In this document: in pieces, positions 44,783-56,280 of the stretch
How positions within the stretch are numbered: position 1 is the first letter of the stretch
How the letters are laid out: every line of letters starts with the position of its first letter
From: Blasia pusilla
Taxonomy: Eukaryota > Marchantiophyta > Marchantiopsida > Blasiales
Assembly (NCBI GenBank): GCA_050084515.1
Contig: CM114274.1
Span: 20,646,001 to 20,710,000, forward strand
DNA length: 64,000 nucleotides
Reading direction: 5' to 3'
Made by a program: the position numbers and the translations under genes
The notes under the pieces: model-generated
What the model was told of the DNA's origin: nothing
What the model saw: the letters and a program-made list of their open reading frames with translations, nothing else
The model's database searches: none

Positions 44783-44945
44783 GTCCATCCTAACATCCTT
44801 GGAAACGAAGATTGTTCCAATTTGGAGAAGAAATCGGAATAAGAGGAAATTTTCATCCACTTGTATGTAAGACTCACGAGCTTGCGGTCGAATTATTTTG
44901 ATTGAGAAAGGGCAGCTAGATAACTGCCACATGTGAGTTTCACAT
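44783..44945 (-). pseudogene. MULE-B transposase, N-terminal piece
   Basis: Minus strand: IIRPQARESYIQVDENFLL, then FLLQIGTIFVSKDVRMD, matching the first exon of MULE-A. It is followed by a GAATGAGAATGAGAATG microsatellite like that upstream of the other two transposases. Cut off by gypsy-2 at the GTATC site. Confidence 0.85.
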
Positions 44946-45262
44946 AATTACCCACTTGCAGATAATCCCACCGGAGGAGAATGAGAATGAGAATGTTTAA
45001 TTTGTAGTGAATAGTGACCGTTATTCTCCTGACATAAATGGACTGACAAGCTGTTGGTTGGTAGGTGAGATCATCACAAAACTCACAGTCAATTAAATAT
45101 GCCAGAAATTTGTATAATTTTTTAAAATATCATTTAAGTAAAGAAATGTTAACCTTTTTAGGTCTCGAATGAGTATGGAGGATAACGATAAAAACGTGCA
45201 ATCCAAAGACACGGTCTTTTTCTCCTCACTACTGTTCGGAATTTTTTCAATGTTACTCTCAT

Positions 45263-45676
45263 TCATGTTACCACTCTATTTCTAGGAGGACACATCCTCC
45301 ATTTCCAAATGTCCGTGGGACGTGGTGGGCTTTCCACTTCTATGGCCATAACCTTCTTCTTCTGCGCTTTAGCCAATTTTACTTTCCTGTAGAGGGCATC
45401 GTGCCGCTTCTTCTCCTTGAGCTCGTCTGCAAGCCTCTTCTTCTCCGCCTTGGCTGCCTCTACAAACAATTTTTGTCGTTGCTTTGGGAGCTTTTTGAGA
45501 GCAAGTTATGCCTTTAACTCCTACCTACGCATCTCTGCTTCTCTATCCGGCTCCGCTATCTCATCCTACCATATGTCCGCGGCCGAGCGTCGCCCAAGAG
45601 AAGCGAACATAGGAGTCCCAGAGGACTTGGGAGTAAAGCTCCCACTCTTGCTGGCTTGGTCCTTTTTCCGAGTCAT
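45263..45676 (-). pseudogene. MULE-C accessory gene, N-terminal fragment
   Basis: The ATG at 45674-45676 gives MTRKKDQASKSGSFTPKS, matching the MULE-A accessory gene start. After stops it continues with FVEAAKAEKKRLADELKEKK, then LAKAQKKKVMAIEVESPPRP, parallel to the exon 1 coiled coil of MULE-A. It breaks off before any ParB-like or methyltransferase-like part. Recurrence in a second element shows that the accessory gene belongs to the family and was not a one-off capture. Confidence 0.75.
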
Positions 45677-46102
45677 TGTCGAGGTTGAGGATGTCCATAA
45701 GATTTTATAGCAACTAACACCTACAGACGTAATGCATCACCTTTGGAAAGATGGGCGATAAGACTTGAGCTCAGCTTGACCGTTGTGCCTTTAAGGATTT
45801 CTACCCAAACCATCGTCACCTTCCAATTGAAGGGTTGCCAACTATTTTGTAGACCTATTTAAGGGAAAGTGCACCAACCGTCAAAATAACTGAGGGAACG
45901 TCATATTGCTTCACTACCAACTAGCTAAGTCCTTGGAGGAAGAAGAGCTCTTGCTAATTTGTGGGAAATAAAAAAAACAAGAGTCGCTGAAGGTGGTCCT
46001 CGTATAGTTTCAGAGCCGTTGGCTTTAGACCGTTGGGGCGACAATGACGATGGACCGTTAGGGCGACAACGATTGTGGACCGTGGTGGTGTGTTCTCCAC
46101 AT

Positions 46103-46713
46103 GCAACCCGTCGTATTTTGACAAGTTGCACTCAAACAAAGTGCATCTCATCCTCCCTACCTACAAAAATTGGTCAGAATCCAATGGGTCGAGCAAACTT
46201 ACGGAATCCAACATGTTGGCCAAACAACAACTCTGAGCCCAAACGTGCAATCCAAAGACACCCTACTCTTGTATGACTACAGCTTGAAAAAATGCGAAGG
46301 GTTGCACTAACCCAAGAATCTCTATGCCAAAGGCCTTTACACGAGGTCAATGTAGCCTGTCGGATTCTAATGGGTTGAATGACCTCATGCCCACTCTTCC
46401 CTCACATACGTCCCAGAGACCCCCCACTTTGGACCAAATACAACTTGTCGGAATCCGACGGGTTGAACAAATACCATATGGGCTCTCTCCTTTCTTTTGT
46501 CTGAGGTGCCCTTAAATATGCTCCAAAAGCAACCCTTCGGAATCCGATGGGTTGCCTTTTACTTTTCCGTCCAACCGAGACAAGTCCAACTATCGATCAA
46601 AATGTTACATGTAGGAATCCAACGGGTTGACCAATATCACCCCCTACAACCCATCGGAATCCAACGGATTGCATATCCTCACCACACCAACCCATCAAAC
46701 TTTGACAAGTTGC
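46103..46713. repeat. Palindrome array C (divergent promoter region)
   Basis: Six or seven decayed palindromes (46103-46129, ~46351, 46441-46465, 46529-46555, 46646-46671, 46689-46713) between the MULE-C accessory start and the transposase TATA (46838). Same position as array A3, with cores mostly GAATC. Confidence 0.85.
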
Positions 46714-46837
46714 ATACCCAAGGATCTCTTGTAAAAATATTCCTGATCGCTTGGTCCAATCGGTTGGCGATGGTTCAACCTAACTACCAACTTCCTTTCA
46801 AACAACTTTTGTCAGAATAACCTCAAATACTCTTCAG

Positions 46838-46844
46838 TATAAAT
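46838..46844 (+). promoter_or_regulatory. TATA box of MULE-C transposase
   Basis: TATAAAT 80 bp before ATG 46924, then an (ATTCTT)n run; the same arrangement as MULE-A. Confidence 0.55.
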
Positions 46845-46923
46845 TCAACATTCTTATTCTTATTCTTATTCTTATTCTCATTCTCGTCCTTTCTGGTGGA
46901 ATCATCTCTACCGTCATATCCAG

Positions 46924-49900
46924 ATGGAAAACTATGTGAAACTCACATGTGGCACCCATCTAGCTACCCTTCTTCAATCAATGATAATTCGGGCGCAACT
47001 TGGCGATGCTCATACACTAGTTGAAGAACATTTCCTATCACTCCAATTTCTTCTCCAGATTGGAACCATCTTTGTTTCCAAGGATGTGAAGGTGGATGGA
47101 ACGAATGATGTTATAGGTGAAAAAATCCAAGATTGGAGACTCCAAAGTATGGAATCTCTTACCTTACTCCAATCAAGAATACAAAATCTATGGCTTGCCT
47201 TTGAAGCCCACTCTCTCTGATCTCGACCATCTGCAACCTATGAGTGCTCCGAGTTCCACGTTTGCCACCCGTGCCTCTTCCGATCTAGCTTCGACTCCAA
47301 CTCACATATTTGTAACATTGTGGTTCAAGATAAAGATATTACGGATATGGTCGACCTCACGGGATCTGCTGGAAAAAAATCAGACCCAACATCTGTACAC
47401 ACATTCTTGCTGCGAGTTTGCGGAATTGTTTAATTTTATCTCTTCCCTTGAAAATATGCAAGCACGTTCTTGTCGATGAGTTGGTAGCCACTTATGATGG
47501 AAAGTGTATTTTCAAGTTGCCTCCACTTGTTGGTCTTGTTCAAAAGAAAGATGGAGGACGCTTGAAGGGTATGGACAGAAATCTAATTGTCATTGATGAT
47601 GCAGTAGGCTATGTGTTCATGTTGGGTCTCATACTCATCTTGTCACCAATGCCATTCCGAGACACATTAAGGAGGATGTGGCCAAGAAAGTGGCAGAGGT
47701 ATATAAGAACTCTCCGGATCTAAGCTTGAAGTGATCAAATGGACGACAACATCATAAATTTGTGATCAACTGCTAGGAATATCTTGCCAAGGGGAGATCA
47801 TAACAGTTGAGGAGAAACAACTCTAGTAAAATGTTTCCTTTTTGGCTCATTTTGAATGCTTCAAGAACTTGTTGCGGAGAATATGGATACTTGATGGAAA
47901 GACCGCAGATATGGATACCATTGCCAAGATCAAAGAAAAATTCAGATTTCCATTTATTCAGAGATGGCAATTCATGAGCCAAGGAGGCGAAGGATCCAGA
48001 GCTGATGTCTTGAAAATGTCTACTACATGGCCGTCTAGTGGCCTTGATCTGATTGACATAATGAGGGAAGGAGAATATCTATTTGGAAGTTGGGTTAGCT
48101 TTGATATTTGCTACAAGGTTTTGAATGGATGGTTGACCATGAGTGAACATGTTTATGACCATGTGGAGAAGGGATTCAAAACCATATTTGTTTGTCATGT
48201 GAAGGCAGGAGATGTTGCTGGCTTGAAGATATATTGGTTACTCCTAGAGGAGGTGGTGAAGCAAAACAAAAGGCCACCCCCTGAAATTTATGGATTCATG
48301 GCAGACAATGCATAACAAGGATGGACCTTTGCCCAAACACACGTGGAATCGAGAGTGTCTATTCATCTTGGAGTTCATTACAAGCATGCCAAAGAATCTC
48401 CCCTATAGAGGCATGCCAACAAGACCAAGCTAGAGCAATGTTACAATCTGCAACATCTCATATATTTCTCACAAAAGATATAACCAAGGAAAAAGGCCCA
48501 TTGATTTATGAACTCTAGGTTAGGGTTGTAATGAGATATGGGGATGAGAAAATGTATGTTGAAGCCTTGAATCAATGCGTAGCCGGATCTTTGAGAGAGA
48601 GAGATATCCATATTGATGGGGATATTTGTGGACATGTTTCAAGATGTCCCACACAAATGGTGGTAGAGCAGTGTGAGCGAGACTGCTAGAGACCAGATAA
48701 GTACCTTGAATTTAGACAAGTCAAGGGTCAACATCAAGGAACCAACCCAATGATTGATCTGGATGATGAAATCACCCCATCCAAGTATTCGGAAACACCA
48801 AATAGCTCCCAAGTTTGAGTTGGAGTGTCTTCTGCAAAATCCGTGAATGTCTTATTTTTTAATTCCTCTATTGTTGGGACTTCACATCATCCAATCTCGG
48901 GGGCTCTTCAACAATGTGGAATTCTTGTCATAGAGGTGGCTTGCAATCTCAAAAGGTGGCATATCTCTTGAAGCAACCCCAGATGTAGATCCACCTACAA
49001 GGCGGGATCCGATGGAATAAGGAAAGCATGTGACACTTTCCCAAATAAGAACTATATAAGAACAGATCGACCATTGCCTGACTTTTGGGGGCTCAAAATC
49101 TTTGATCGTTTTAGTCAGATAGAAGACTGCTTTTGCCAAATGAATCATGCGTATTCCAAAAATCATATCCAACTATCATTGGAGCTTTTGAGAATACCCC
49201 ACAATTTGGCCCATTGTTGCAAGAACCAATTGCACTCAGGAAGAAGTGGTACCTTACATGTTTAGGTTTCAGACAGATAGACGGAGGGAGTTTGAAACAT
49301 ATTCGCAATCCTGAGACATTCGCATTTCGGATCCAACCTAAGATTGATGTCAACTTGTATCTTGAGAAGGTGGATGATCTCAATCCATTACTTCTGTTTG
49401 ATTCAAGAATTAGAGTGAAGAGAAAAATAATTGTAAGTCATTGGTGGAGAGGGTAAAGCGAATTGCATCAACCAAGGTTGCATGCAAACAAAATCCGTGT
49501 TCGCGAACATGTCCGTCTTATCAACACACATGTCTGTGCGGGCCCGAGTACAAGAAGCCCACACCCAAGCCCTCATCCAAGCACACATCCAAGCCCGACT
49601 ATAGCGTGCACCCATTGCATGGCCCGCAGCCCGGCCTGGGGCGGGCTCGAGGCCCGCCAACTTTGGTCCGGCGGACCAATATTTGTTCCAGGACCAATAT
49701 TTGGTCCAACAGACCAATTTTTTGCGGGCCCTAAGCGCGAGCTCTGCCCGCCTCGAGCCCGCATCAACCGCTTGGAGCCCGCACGTGCCCACCCTAGCCC
49801 ACACCCAATCAACTTTGAGCCCACGCCCAATCAGCCTTGAGCCCGCACCTGCCCGCCCTAGCCCACGTCCAATCAGCGTTGAGCCCATGCCTGCCCGCCC

Positions 49901-50660
49901 TAGCCTGCCTCCAGCCCGCACCTGCCCATCCAAAACCCACACCTGCCCGCCTAGAGCTTGCGTCTGTCCACCCTAGCCCGCGCGTGCCTGCTCCAAGCCC
50001 GCACGTGCCTGCTTTGAGCCTGCGCTTGCCCACCTTGAGCCCGCACCTTCCCACCCAGAGCTTGCGCCCAATTAGCCCAGAGCCTGCACCTGCCCGCCCT
50101 AGCCCGCGCTTTCCCACCCCGAGCCCGCACTTGCCTGCCCGCTGCCTGCCTATCCATGCCTGCCTGCTTGGAGCCCGCACTTGCCTGCCCCTTCCCGCCC
50201 CTGCTTGCCCACCTTGAGCTCGGAGCCCGCGCCTTCCAGCCTTGAGCCCTCCCTGCGGGCCACGCAACGAGTGCGGGCTCCGTCAGCCCGGGTCTAGGTG
50301 ACGGGCTCCGAGGTGGGCTCGGGTGCACGCCGTGCATGTCCGTCCCATGGACGGACTTGTCTGTTTCTGTGCAACCTTGGCATCAAATCGGGAGGCCAAC
50401 ATAGAAATCAGTGCCACAAACGATGTACATAGTATTCCAATGTTTTTGGGATGTATGTAGTACACATCGGTTGCTTTCCCACATATTCTTGTGATGACTT
50501 TGTCCAAAGAAACACAATTGGGAAAAAGTATTTCCCTTGTAAGCACATATACTATATTTTTCTCGTAGCTTTAAGAAAGTCGAAGCTAGGAATAGAAATC
50601 CACCAACTAATTTTTTCCCTAAAAGAAGTGCAAAGTATCCTAAACAAGACACTCACTCTG
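46924..50660 (+). pseudogene. MULE-C transposase
   Basis: Starts MENYVKLTCGTHL. Collinear with MULE-A: FLLQIGTIFVSKDVKVDGT, then a gap lacking the Cys/His finger, then the DDE-like core (SWVSFDICYKVLNGWLTMSE, MADNA at about 48297-48312). Relative to MULE-A, about 900 bp covering the end of exon 1, the whole intron and the start of exon 2 are deleted near 48325. A hAT-like element splits the second exon at 49472. The SWIM finger resumes at about 50480 (CSYDDF-like, then CKHIYYIFL). Heavily mutated. Confidence 0.85.
49473..50379. mobile_element. hAT-like nonautonomous element 1 with GC-rich minisatellite
   Basis: Flanks GCATCAAC (49465-49472) and GCATCAAA (50380-50387) form an 8-bp target duplication with one mismatch, and removal restores the transposase sequence. 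Ends: CAAGGTTGCATGCAAACA and, inverted, CAAGGTTGCACAGAAACA. The interior is a GC-rich minisatellite of GCCCGCACCTGCCCGCCCT-like units with TTGGTCC/GGACCAA hairpins near 49670-49720. No transposase. The long ORFs on both strands here are repeat artefacts. Confidence 0.85.
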
Positions 50661-51143
50661 AGGACGCAACATCAAGTCTGAGAATGAACTTTGGAAATGC
50701 CAAAATGTTCACTGCAAACTTGAACTTTCACCAGTGTGCTTCAATGATCTTTCTTTTCAGACCTTGGATGGAAAAGGTGATTTGTTCCACATTTATGTTT
50801 CTAATGATTTTTTCAATTTTATAACCATGTTGTCATGCACCTACTCTCCTTGAATGTAAATATTTAGTGTTGCGGAAGCATGCATTTAGTAGGACAAGCT
50901 CTCATTGTTGATTTGCATCCAAACACGCACTCACCTTAGTCGGGTTGGATCAATCAGCGTTCTAACTCACCAAGCTCCTCGACTCCGCCTCACATCAAGC
51001 TCACCCTTCCTTGTTTCTTGCTTTATGGTAAATGGTAAATGGTATATAGATCACGCCCGTGGGACCCAAAGGATCAAAAGGCTGAAAAACACATTACAAG
51101 TCATTCATTCACTGACCGTGAAAAAGATCCTTAAGACCTTCTC

Positions 51144-54100
51144 CTAGCTACCTAGAGCAGTTGAGCGATGAATGATGACGTCCCTAAGATAACAACCTAA
51201 ATCATAAGGCACTAGCTGTAGTAAAGAATAGAAATTCTCCACATCTATTTTATGAGCTAGTCTAATCTCTTCATACCTTGGACATGTAACAAACACATGC
51301 TCTTCATCTTCAATATTTTCTCTGTCACATAACCTACAAATTCGTTCACTTCTATCAATTTTAAACCATCGTCCTTCCTCAATTCCTAGCCTATGAGACC
51401 CAGTTCTATGACGTGCGATAATATGTCGTAAGAACGTGGAAATCCCCGCAAGTAGGTATCCTTGTTCACAATATACAAGCATAGGATTAACATGAAGTTG
51501 ATAAAACTCCATTTTGGTGCCCGGACTGCTCCAAATGATGTTGAGAGATTGCTTCTTTAGATGCTCATGGAGGGCCATCGGTTTCAAGTCCCAATCACGT
51601 TCCGCCACATTCCACTTTGAAGACCAAGTCACCACATCCGCCATCCATCCTATGGAACGTGTGGCTCGCAAAGTTTGATGAGGGAGGCGAGAAACATCAA
51701 GAGATCTCATCCTTGCGATGTAAGTGATGGCCAAGTAAAGAGCTTCAGCTTCTAGAGGAAGAAAACCTGTTTCTGCAAGAAGAATAGCATACGGAGTTTG
51801 GTTTCTTACACCCCATTCTTCTTGTAGAAAGATCTTTTGCACTCTTTCCACGCGCTCCCAACCTGTCTTCTTACAACAAGGGCCCCAAACTTGGGTCCCA
51901 TATAAGATCACCGGCAACACTAAGCTCCTAAATAAGAATTTCCTAAGACTCCAAGACACAAGATGAGCTCTTCTACACCGGTTTAAAAATGAATATACAG
52001 CTATGTAACTAGCTTCTACTCTCTTTTGCACGCAAAGTGCCCAACTATAATCATGAGAGAAATCGATGCCTAGATATTTGCAACTCTTCACTTGTTCTAA
52101 TTGTAGACCTTTGTAAAATAACGAGAACTTGGATCTAGTACCCACTATAATGACTTTAGACTTCTCCATATTAACCTCCTTCTAATTCTGGGTACAAAAC
52201 CTTGCCAAAGTGTCGAGGTGTTTTTGTAAACTAATGCCATCACGTGCTAGTAATATGATATCATCTGCATACAATAGAGCTTTGATGACAAAGTCCCCAA
52301 GCTTGACACCTTCACTATCACATTCCTCCAACCACTTTTCGATATCATCTATGAAAACTCCAAAAAGTGTAGGGGAGAGCGGGCAACCTTGAATGACTCC
52401 AATGGTACTCAAGATCTCTTGAGTTTGTGAACCTTTGATCTTGGCCCGAACGGAATGGTATAACGTGGCCACGGCTGCTAGGAGATTTGGTGGTACTCCA
52501 ATGGCTTGCAGCCTTTCCCATAAGAGCTTGCGAGGTACAGTTTCAAAAGCTTTCTTGAAATCGATGAAGCCGCAAAACAAAGCTTTTCCATTGCCCTTAG
52601 ATTTCTCCCATAAAACACGCAAGGCCAAGATATGGTCGATGGTGTTGTATGTTGGACAAAAACCAGCTTGGACCCGTGCTCTCTTTTGGAAAGTCTCTGT
52701 CCATGTGCTCAACTTTGACTCCACCAATTTCCCAAACAACTTGGCAAAAACACTACCCACCATGATAGTGCGATAGTTTGTTACCAAGTCCTTCCTTCCT
52801 GATTTGTGAATAGGAACAATCTCCCGTAGCGACCAAGTTGAAGGAAAACCATAAATAGCAGCATCACCCAATACTTTGGTGAGGATCGGTCCAATACAAT
52901 CTCCTCCCCACTTGAAAAGTTCAATAGAAAGATCATCCAAATCCTCACATTTACCATTCGCCAATCTTCTAAGTTGAGTCATCACCTCTCCTTCAGAGAA
53001 TAAGCTAGGTATTCCTTCACAACGTAGCATAGATGTAGCATCGGGGAAGAAATAGAACTTTTCGGCAAAATATATCAAAGACTTGGGATCAAGAATAGGT
53101 TTTGAAGACCGTACTACTAACCGTCTCCAAAATGATTTGGGGTCCTCATGCAGCTCCCTTGTCAAGGACTCTTATTTCCGCCGCAAGAAAGCTCGTTTCT
53201 TAGATTTCACCAAGTATTTGTAAAGGCCCGTCATAATAAGCTGACTTGGGATATCCAAAGATTTATCAACTGATCGTGCCCTTGCTTGCTTGCATTCAGA
53301 GTCAAACCACCCATTACAAGACAGCCTCCTAGCACTTCTATCCCTGTGGCGCGAAAAGAACTTAGATGCACTATTTTTGAGCAATTCGGTTAGTTGCATA
53401 CTTGCTGTGTTTGGATCCGGGCTCCATACAATGCGAGTCAAGAGTTCTTGTAAATGTAGCATATAAAGATCTTTTTTACCAGGATCTAAGCGAAACTTGG
53501 GAGAAGCTAAAATAGATTGACATGTCGAGAGAGGAATGGCCTTTGATAGTGAGAGAGTAAACAAAAGAGGTGCATGATCTGATTCAGGCTGAGGTTCTAG
53601 AATATCAAATTTAGAGATAAGAGAGCTATTAGCGGGCGAGGACAGAAGATAATCGATGGTGCTAGCGCCGGTAGAGGAGAAACACGTATTGGAGTGAGAG
53701 TTGGGAAAATGAGAGGTTCCATTAAGAACTTTCAAATTACAAGTGGCTCCAAAGGTTAAAAAATGCTCTGTCAAAGGATTTGTAGAAAGATCTGAAGAGA
53801 TTCTAGACCACAAACCATCCTCATATTCTTCGAGAAGAGGAGAAATCAAGGAATCACTGAATTGGGTAAATTGGGCAGGACGTGTGCGAGCATTGAAATC
53901 TCCAACTAGAAAGACTTCACCTTGGCTTTGATATTTGAGAACATCCCCAATAAGTCAATGGAACGGTTGACTTCGATTGTGAGTGCGTGTTGAGTAGATA
54001 GGCATGGAGAGTGGTGCAAAATAACAAACTACCAAATAACAATAAGATCCCCCAGCCAAACCAAGACGTAGCCAATGATATTGGCCCCCGATATCTTGAT

Positions 54101-54347
54101 CTTCTAGATGAATGAGAGGTAGAAATTGAGACCTGATGAAAGTAGCAATATCGCCATAACCCCTTCCTGCCCGTTGCCTTCTTTGATTCCATGTCGATCC
54201 CACCAAAGTAAACCCTTGCATCTCTACAATAGTATTACTCTCATGTTCCCAAGTCTCCACAATATTGATAATATCCGCCATCTCCCAAATTGGTAGAGCA
54301 CTCACATACTTTGTTGTTGAAAGGCCTCGTATATTCCACATCAACAC
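51144..54347 (-). pseudogene. LINE ORF2: endonuclease, RT, zinc knuckle
   Basis: One frame of 1068 codons broken only by three stops (TGA near 53955, TAA near 53169, TAG near 52180) and no frameshift. An APE-like endonuclease starts MWNIRGLS, then VGDFNAR and SDHAPLLF. The reverse transcriptase has GFIDFKKAFETV, VIQGCPLSPTLFGVFIDD and LLYADDIILLA (YADD). The C-terminus carries CRLCDRENIEDEEHVFVTC, the zf-RVT finger of plant L1s. The enzyme nicks target DNA and primes reverse transcription there. Few mutations suggest a fairly young copy. Confidence 0.92.
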
Positions 54348-54365
54348 TCTCAGCTTCTTGGATTG

Positions 54366-54839
54366 CTAGGTTGATAACTCTCTTTTTCTCTGGGTAACAA
54401 TTGCTCGCCCATCGCGTAGATAAGCAATAAAACCTGCTTCTTGAGCCTCTTTGACCTTTGCAAGCTCTTTTCTCCTAGCTTCGGCTTGTAGAGGTGTGAG
54501 ATCAGGATCCAACCATATCCTCCGTCCTTTGAGAATGGCCTTGTTAGCCATGGTAGTATCACGTTGAGTTTGATCAACAAACTTGACTAGAATAGCACGA
54601 GGTTGTGTGCCCGTTTTCCCAATGCGAAAAGCTTGAGCCAAGTCCGGGTTATGAACATGAAGTGTATCAACCAAGAACTTGGTGACAACACTCTTCACCT
54701 CTTCGCTCTCTGTTTCCGGAAAACCTGAGATTCTCACATTCTTTCTACGGGCAAATTGGTTTTCTTTTTCTATCTCTTGCTCTTGACAGAAAGAGATATG
54801 AGCAACCTTTGTAGCTTCAGCATAAGATTTCATTTTCAC
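54366..54839 (-). CDS. LINE ORF1 (RNA-binding)
   Basis: Intact 157-codon ORF. A short N-terminal coiled coil (EQEIEKENQFARRKNVRI), then an RRM-like L1 ORF1 core (VRISGFPETESEEVKSVV, then RAILVKFVDQTQRDTTMAN) and the C-terminal RRIWLDPDLTPLQAEARR motif. ORF1p coats LINE RNA. It ends in TAG at 54366-54368, and the next frame codon leads directly into ORF2 in the same reading frame. Possibly N-terminally incomplete compared with typical L1 ORF1. Confidence 0.8.
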   Translation of the reverse strand: MKMKSYAEATKVAHISFCQEQEIEKENQFARRKNVRISGFPETESEEVKSVVTKFLVDTLHVHNPDLAQAFRIGKTGTQPRAILVKFVDQTQRDTTMANKAILKGRRIWLDPDLTPLQAEARRKELAKVKEAQEAGFIAYLRDGRAIVTQRKRELST

Positions 54840-54862
54840 TTCTAAAGTTTCAACAACCTCAT

Positions 54863-55343
54863 GGGCTAGGGCGCCTCCTTATACTCCACGTTGCCTCCAA
54901 ATCTCAGCTTCATATGACACTCCACCTCAAAGTTATGGCCTCGGCAAGATTCAGATCTGAAATCCTCAAATCTACAAGAGTAGAAACTCAAATCTCTCAC
55001 AACTTCGTGTGTATAACTTGGTTGTGCTTGAAATTCTGAGGGCTAGGGCGCCTCTTTATATTCCACGTTGCCTCTAAATATCAGCTTCATATGACACTCC
55101 ACCTCAAAGTTATGGCCTCGGCAAGATTCAGATCTAAAATCCTCAAATCTACAAGAGCATAAACTCAAATCTCTCACAACTTCGTGTGTATAACTCGGTT
55201 GTGCTTGCAATTCTGAGGGCTAGGGAGCCTTCTTATACTCCACGTTGCCTCTAAATCTCAGCTTCATGTGACACTCCACCTCAAAGTTATGGCCTCGGCA
55301 AGATTCAGATCTGAAATCCTCAAATCTACAAGAGCAGAAACTC
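54863..55343 (-). repeat. LINE 5' tandem monomers (177 bp)
   Basis: GGGCTAGGG marks unit starts at 54863, 55040 and 55217, an exact 177-bp period, about 2.7 units with high similarity. They sit upstream of ORF1 where L1 elements keep their internal promoter. By analogy with monomer-type L1 promoters, inferred to be promoter repeats. Confidence 0.8.
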
Positions 55344-56280
55344 AAAAAAAAAAAAAAAACACAGTCAAGTCTCTCAAGACTTGGGACAGACTTTCTGGTT
55401 GGTCCAAGAACCTCAAATAGTGTTTGCACGCCTGGCGCTCCGAATTGTCCAATAGACCTCCAATGAGTCCCTAACTGAAACTCACTAAAATGAGTCGTGA
55501 GTTGGAATCCAAGTTTGGCTTCCAAAATACACTCCCTTGGATCAGGTTTGGGTTACGAGTCCCAACATCAAACTCTCGTTCCATTCCATGCCCTTGAGCC
55601 GCCCTATGGTGCCCCAAGGTGGCATTTGGGTCCCAAGAATCCTTGGATACACTCCCCCTTACTACTACTTCTGGGGATCTCAGCCCTCCCCCTAACTTTG
55701 GGAAAAGACAGTCAGTCCCGTCTTTTTGGGCCTCAACCCAACTCCCCGTAAAAAAATTTTTGGCCAATATCTCAGGCTCTGTGTTTGCTTAGATCTTTAG
55801 TGCATTGGAACCAAATTTGCATAAGCTTTCGAAATCCTCCTTGTTTGTCCCTAATGCATCTTGGGACTAAATTTTATGGTCCAAAACACAGTCAAAACCC
55901 CAAACGATAGTTGCGTTCCAAATCTGGTTCTCACCTCTTTGGCAACAAACCTTCCTAGACTCGACTCATCTCAAGTCTTAGTTGATGTTTGATGTAGGTT
56001 TCTTGGTCGCGACCATGAACACATGAAACACACAAGCTTTGTTCACCCGTTTTGTCTCTTGCAACTCTTCCAAGAGACCTCTCCAAAGCGCAACCATCCT
56101 AGCATGAGCCCACTAAATTTCTGATGTTCTGCTTGGCATTTGCTTGGTTATGAGGGTTGCGATACATATGCTACAAGATTATTGGATATAGGAATATTCT
56201 ATGTATGCTACAACCCGTCGGATTTGGACAGGTTGCAAGTTGTGGGGAAGAGGAAAAAAGTTTGTGGGAACTAGTAGAAA

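Larger units (their letters stand above)
32615..45090 (-). mobile_element. MULE-B, split by gypsy-2
   Basis: The left end, GAGGCGCGATAAGAGGAGAG, closely matches the MULE-A right end. Its single recognisable gene is the transposase, on the minus strand, cut in two by gypsy-2 (37118-44777). Similarity to the MULE-A promoter region continues to roughly 45090 and then stops against MULE-C, so its right terminus and accessory gene are missing. Confidence 0.75.
51021..55360 (-). mobile_element. L1-type LINE
   Basis: Minus-strand non-LTR element inserted in the gypsy LTR. 5' to 3': tandem 177-bp repeats (55343-54863), ORF1, ORF2 with endonuclease, reverse transcriptase and C-terminal zinc knuckle, and a 3' end with short ATTTACC-type repeats near 51027-51045 instead of a long poly(A). 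A run of 16 A (plus strand, 55344-55359) lies at the 5' junction. Nearly full length. No target duplication could be identified. Confidence 0.85.
50831..56164 (-). repeat. Gypsy-family solo LTR split by a LINE
   Basis: The left part (50831-51020) and right part (55361-56164) together reproduce the gypsy-1 LTR on the minus strand. Flanks CATGT (50826-50830) and CATAT (56165-56169) are a near-perfect 5-bp duplication within MULE-C 3' sequence. Confidence 0.8.
45100..56280 (+). mobile_element. MULE-C, interrupted and truncated
   Basis: Same layout as MULE-A: a minus-strand accessory gene start (45676), a palindrome array, then a plus-strand transposase (46924). The left part ends within the accessory gene near 45263 and abuts MULE-B. 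Inserted later: a hAT-like element (49473-50379) and a gypsy LTR (50831-56164) carrying a LINE. The 3' flank resumes at 56165 with a palindrome (56211-56236) and GGGGAAGAGGAAAAA, as in MULE-A. The right terminus was not found. Confidence 0.75.

Noticed and set aside
49403-50337. Long overlapping ORFs on both strands in the GC-rich block (also 57506-58223)
   Set aside because: All frames of a GC-rich minisatellite stay open; composition is repetitive and the block is inside a hAT-like element.
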